DNA of 9,223 nucleotides, from contig DONH01000452.1 of NCBI GenBank assembly GCA_003509235.1, positions 1 to 9,223 of the forward strand, written 5' to 3'. Shown piece by piece: positions 6,759 through 9,223 of this stretch (positions are counted from its first letter, which is position 1; every line of letters begins with the position of its first letter). Both the position numbers and the translations under genes were made by a program. This DNA comes from Planctomycetaceae bacterium. Its GTDB lineage: Bacteria; Planctomycetota; Planctomycetia; Pirellulales; UBA1268. Under the pieces are notes generated by a model. That model searched no databases and was not told where the DNA came from. It saw only the letters and a program-made list of their open reading frames with translations.

Positions 6759-8096
6759 CTAGAAACCGGCCTTTTTGATTCGGTACATCGCTCTGTCTGT
6801 TCGCACAAAGAGCGAATCTTCAATGGCTGCTGGGCTCGCCATAATTGCTTCGTCGAATTCATTTGTTGCGAGAATGGTAAGAGTGTCTGCGGGCTCAATT
6901 ACGAACATCTCGCCCTCGTGATTGCCGACATAAATTTTTCCGTCGGCGAAAAGTGGTGAGGAGGAGAAACTTCCACCAAGGCGACCAGTCCATCGTGCTT
7001 CGCCAGTATGCCTGTCTAAGCAGGTAGCGATCCCCTTATCACCGAAAAGATAGACCGCGTCACCGACAAGTAACGGTGAGGGCATACGGGGCACGCTGCG
7101 TCTATATCGCCAAAGAATTTCTGGTGTTGAACTCGCTTTCGGACCAAGTTGCATTGCAAGGAGTTCGGTCTTCATAAAGCTCGTACTGAAATACACAACG
7201 TCATCCGCAATAACGGGCCTCGCCACAATTGAAAACCCAAGAAATCCATAGCTGACTTTCCAGAGTTCTTTCCCTGTTTCTGGGTCGTATCCGTAAATCC
7301 AGTTTGATCCCGGAGAGAGCACTACGTCACGTCCGCCAACAGAAGTAATCAGTGGAGTTCCATAGGCTTTTTTCATCTCCGGATTCTCATTCATTTCACC
7401 ACTTCGATCAGTTCTCCAGACTTCTTTCCCCGTGTTCGTATCAAGTGCAACAACATATTGCACATCACTTCCATCACAGTGAAAAATAAGAAGGTTTTGC
7501 CAAAGGACAGGTGTGCTCCCCGGGCCATTCTCATGATTCAATCGTTGGCTGCGGTTATGCCAAACCACGGACGCCTTCTTTGTGTCGACACACGCAGTTC
7601 CATAGTCACCAAACTGACAATACAAACGATCTTGGCCGAGCACTGGAGATGGTGATGCAAAACTGTTGAGCACATGTGTTGGCTGAGGATTATCTACTGA
7701 AAAAAGTTCTACATCCTCAAGAATCTGGCCTTCTCGGGTGTCTAGAGCAAGTGCCCGAAACGTCACTGACTTGGCGACACTCCGCGGCTGATGTTTTTTT
7801 TCACCAGGTGGCGGAGGTCCTTCTTGAGCACTTCCGTCTTCAATTGCTGTTGTAAGCCATAGCGTTTCACCGTCTACCGTAACAGACGACCACGCCCGGC
7901 CAGGTATCTCTGTTCGCCATTGAATATTCTCACCGCCGGAAATCTCTTTACCCGCTGGACCGACTTTCCATTGATTGGGCAGATTCTTGGCTGTAGGCGC
8001 ATGGCCCTGCCCCTGAGGACCACGCCACTGGGGCCACTCAGCAGCGTCTGCTGAAATTACGAGAAAACATGGAGCCAGGCATACAAAACGAAACAT
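6759..8096 (-). CDS. Exported PQQ-like beta-propeller repeat protein
   Basis: Predicted periplasmic or secreted protein of 445 residues. Residues 1-19 are a signal peptide (MFRFVCLAPC start, ADAA end), followed at once by EWPQWRGP, the usual opening of planctomycete PQQ-like (outer-membrane-protein-assembly BamB-like) propellers. Blade motifs of the form aLDtxTGkxxW are seen at about 217-227 (ALDTNTGKEVW), 269-279 (GYDPETGKELW) and 359-369 (CLDRHTGEARW), with recurrent GTP/ASPSPV, DDVVYFS, GDAVYLFG and DGKIYVG strands. A flexible PPPPGEKK loop lies near residues 94-101. There is no evidence that it binds PQQ or is an enzyme, since the quinoprotein dehydrogenase active-site set was not recognised; scaffold or binding roles are more likely. 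AGGGG at 8103-8107 sits 6 bases before the ATG and supports the start. Its downstream neighbour is the ABC-F gene, 119 bases away, and it is divergent from lemA. Confidence 0.88.
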   Translation of the reverse strand: MFRFVCLAPCFLVISADAAEWPQWRGPQGQGHAPTAKNLPNQWKVGPAGKEISGGENIQWRTEIPGRAWSSVTVDGETLWLTTAIEDGSAQEGPPPPGEKKHQPRSVAKSVTFRALALDTREGQILEDVELFSVDNPQPTHVLNSFASPSPVLGQDRLYCQFGDYGTACVDTKKASVVWHNRSQRLNHENGPGSTPVLWQNLLIFHCDGSDVQYVVALDTNTGKEVWRTDRSGEMNENPEMKKAYGTPLITSVGGRDVVLSPGSNWIYGYDPETGKELWKVSYGFLGFSIVARPVIADDVVYFSTSFMKTELLAMQLGPKASSTPEILWRYRRSVPRMPSPLLVGDAVYLFGDKGIATCLDRHTGEARWTGRLGGSFSSSPLFADGKIYVGNHEGEMFVIEPADTLTILATNEFDEAIMASPAAIEDSLFVRTDRAMYRIKKAGF

Positions 8097-8102
8097 GTTC
8101 TT

Positions 8103-8107
8103 CCCCT
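8103..8107 (-). promoter_or_regulatory. Ribosome binding site of the PQQ-like gene
   Basis: AGGGG on the minus strand, 6 bases before the ATG at 8096. It is strong and well spaced, and supports the start that opens the signal peptide. Confidence 0.6.
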
Positions 8108-8135
8108 ACGGCAGATTTGGACTTTCTTGTGTTCT

Positions 8136-8164
8136 AGTATGTCAGATTGTCACTCGTTTGGTAA
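8136..8164 (-). promoter_or_regulatory. Weak candidate promoter for the PQQ-like gene
   Basis: On the minus strand TTACCA (8159-8164) and CATACT (8136-8141) are 17 bases apart, each matching four of six consensus positions, in the 129-base region divergent with lemA. No equally good plus-strand match was found for lemA; TTGTCA (8148-8153) has only a 14-base spacing to a TATGAA. Low certainty. Confidence 0.25.
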
Positions 8165-8214
8165 TCTTATGAACCAGTGGGGCTTATGCAGCTTTGCCAC
8201 GCATTTTTGCACTT

Positions 8215-8219
8215 GGAGG
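8215..8219 (+). promoter_or_regulatory. Ribosome binding site of lemA
   Basis: GGAGG, a strong site 6 bases before the ATG at 8226. It rules out the longer in-frame reading from a TTG at 8127, which would place about 33 unrelated residues before the membrane helix. Confidence 0.75.
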
Positions 8220-8225
8220 TTTCCG

Positions 8226-8819
8226 ATGCTTATTCCTTTACTTGTCGTACTTGGCGTACTCGTTCTCCTTGGATTTTGGCTTGCTGGAATCTACAACCGG
8301 CTTGTCTCTTTACGTGCACGTAACAAGAATGCGTTCGCCCAAATTGATGTCCAACTGAAGCGGCGATATGACCTCATTCCAAACCTTGTAGAAACTGCGA
8401 AAGGCTATATGTCTCACGAACGTGAGACGCTTGAGGCCGTTATCAATGCTCGAAATCAAGCTGCATCAGCAGCCGGCAAGGCGGCCGCAAATCCTGGCGA
8501 TCCTGCTGCCATGGGTGCACTTGGTGGTGCAGAAACCATGCTTACTCAGTCCCTCGGTCGACTTTTTGCACTGGCCGAAGCCTACCCAGACCTGAAGGCG
8601 AACCAGAACATGATGGCAATCCAGGAAGAACTAACCAGCACCGAAAATAAAGTAGCGTTCTCACGGCAAGCATTTAACGATGCCGTGACCGCCTACAACA
8701 TGTACCGAGAATCATTTCCTCCGGTACTTTTTGCTGGCACATTTGGCTTCCAACATGCATCACTTCTGGAGTTTGATGACAAACAAGCAATTCAGGCCGC
8801 GCCTTCAGTTTCATTTTAA
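8226..8819 (+). CDS. lemA: LemA family membrane-anchored protein
   Basis: Protein of 197 residues, normal for the LemA family. Residues 1-22 are one transmembrane helix (MLIPLLVVLGVL...). The rest is a helical bundle outside the membrane. Family motifs seen are RNKNAFAQIDVQLKRRYDL (32-50), IPNLVETAKGY (51-61), TENKVAFSRQAFND (139-152) and YNMYRESFP (157-165), with a C-terminal FGFQHASLLEFDD stretch (about 173-185). LemA is an envelope protein of poorly known role; in many bacteria its gene is paired with an M48 or HtpX-like protease or a TPM-domain (YgcG-like) protein. Here the next gene starts 99 bases downstream on the same strand and looks like that partner. The GGAGG site and the helix both fix the start at 8226. 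The family call is firm; the biochemical role is unknown. Confidence 0.93.
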   Translation: MLIPLLVVLGVLVLLGFWLAGIYNRLVSLRARNKNAFAQIDVQLKRRYDLIPNLVETAKGYMSHERETLEAVINARNQAASAAGKAAANPGDPAAMGALGGAETMLTQSLGRLFALAEAYPDLKANQNMMAIQEELTSTENKVAFSRQAFNDAVTAYNMYRESFPPVLFAGTFGFQHASLLEFDDKQAIQAAPSVSF

Positions 8820-8839
8820 CAAGTTCGCACAACGCATTA

Positions 8840-8870
8840 GGTTCGCTCTCAGTCGGGCAGAGCGACCGAC
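8840..8870 (+). other. Intercistronic hairpin between lemA and the M48-like gene
   Basis: TCGCTCT (8843-8849) pairs with AGAGCGA (8859-8865) around a 9-base loop, extended by GG/CC (8840-8841 with 8866-8867) past one bulged T. A second stem, GTCGG (8852-8856) with CCGAC (8866-8870), cannot coexist with the extended first stem. No T run follows. It may tune relative expression of the two genes or be an RNA-processing site. Confidence 0.35.
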
Positions 8871-8918
8871 CAGTTTGTCACGGAATGATGTCGCTACCTT
8901 CATGGGACGAATTTTGTA

Positions 8919-9223
8919 ATGAACTTTTTTGAGCACCAGGATCGCGCTCGCCGCAAAACAGGCATGCTTGTCTGGCTATTCGTCGTTGCGGTAATAGGCC
9001 TGATCGCTGGCACCTACGTACTTATCATGTCGCTCTATCTAGGAGGCCTTGAACAGGCGTCACAGCAGCGAGAAATGCTTGTTAATCAATTTGGACCAGA
9101 TACATTCTGGAGACCAGATATTCTCGTAGGGGTTGCGCTGGCAGTTTTTCTTGTTGTTGGCGGAGGAAGCCTTTACAAAACCGCACAGCTTTCCGGAGGA
9201 GGCGAACCCCTCGCCCTCTCTCT
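8919..9223 (+). CDS. Probable M48-family membrane metallopeptidase, N-terminal part (truncated by window end)
   Basis: Open reading frame of 101 codons, cut by the window edge. It begins MNFFEHQDRARRKTG, an opening I recognise from M48-type metallopeptidases encoded next to lemA. Two hydrophobic segments are seen, about residues 15-38 and 67-87, separated by a polar stretch (EQASQQREMLVNQFGPD). The sequence then goes SLYKTAQLSGGGEPLA, which resembles the family's linker leading to the catalytic domain. The zinc-binding HEXXH would lie beyond the window, so catalytic identity is not shown here. The ATG overlaps a TAA of another frame (TAATG), and the ribosome site is weak (GGGA at 8904-8907). 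It lies 99 bases after lemA on the same strand, so co-transcription is likely. An unrelated two-helix membrane protein is the alternative. Confidence 0.7.
   Translation, partial: MNFFEHQDRARRKTGMLVWLFVVAVIGLIAGTYVLIMSLYLGGLEQASQQREMLVNQFGPDTFWRPDILVGVALAVFLVVGGGSLYKTAQLSGGGEPLALS

Noticed and set aside
8127..8225. TTG start for LemA 99 bases upstream
   Set aside because: A strong GGAGG precedes the ATG at 8226, which starts directly at the membrane helix.
8843..8870. H-type pseudoknot from the two stems between lemA and the M48-like gene
   Set aside because: The second stem would start immediately after the first with no connecting loop, which is not feasible across a 7-bp stem. Alternative hairpins are more plausible.
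8731..8919. 62-codon frame overlapping the lemA end and ending TAATG at the M48-like start
   Set aside because: Most of it is a shadow of lemA. The TAATG overlap looks suggestive of coupling, but the frame has no family features or ribosome site.
1..9223. CRISPR arrays, transposases, integrases, tRNA or rRNA genes
   Set aside because: No spaced direct repeats, recombinase motifs or RNA-gene signatures were seen on either strand.

Overview
The window looks like chromosomal DNA from a planctomycete, probably a marine, Pirellula-like lineage. The evidence is the mix of families: an exported DUF1080 (3-keto-disaccharide hydrolase-like) protein, an exported FG-GAP/VCBS propeller protein, an SGNH hydrolase paired with an iduronate-2-sulfatase-type sulfatase, and a PQQ-like propeller that begins, after its signal peptide, with WPQWRGP. 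G+C is moderate, close to half by eye. No mobile element, phage gene, tRNA, rRNA or CRISPR array is visible. The assignment rests on recognised families, not on a search.

Layout. Left block, minus strand: the FG-GAP propeller gene (919-2199), then 185 bases downstream the DUF1080 gene (41-733). A 249-base divergent region (2200-2448) carries a plausible promoter for the plus-strand pair SGNH hydrolase (2449-3243) and sulfatase (3247-4680), which are 3 bases apart and almost certainly co-transcribed. A 153-base convergent gap separates the sulfatase from a minus-strand Uup-type ABC-F ATPase (4834-6639). Upstream of that, also on the minus strand, is a PQQ-like propeller gene (6759-8096). A 129-base divergent region then leads to a plus-strand pair: lemA (8226-8819) and the start of a membrane protein that looks like an M48 metallopeptidase (from 8919, cut by the window end). 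No gene-free stretch exceeds 300 bases.

How the genes may work together. Four of the seven complete proteins carry Sec-type signal peptides (DUF1080, FG-GAP, sulfatase, PQQ-like), the SGNH hydrolase very likely does too, and LemA is membrane-anchored. Only the ABC-F ATPase is plainly cytoplasmic. The SGNH hydrolase and sulfatase form a plausible unit that removes ester and sulfate groups from a complex glycan, and the DUF1080 protein is a plausible carbohydrate-active neighbour. The substrate cannot be read from the sequence. LemA plus an M48-type protein is a common envelope pairing and seems unrelated to the glycan genes.

Nothing here is a clear-cut new system. The points most worth checking are an open frame with a CPDCG motif directly after the sulfatase stop codon, non-standard catalytic blocks in the SGNH hydrolase, basic linkers in both divergently transcribed exported proteins, and mutually exclusive hairpins between lemA and the M48-like gene.
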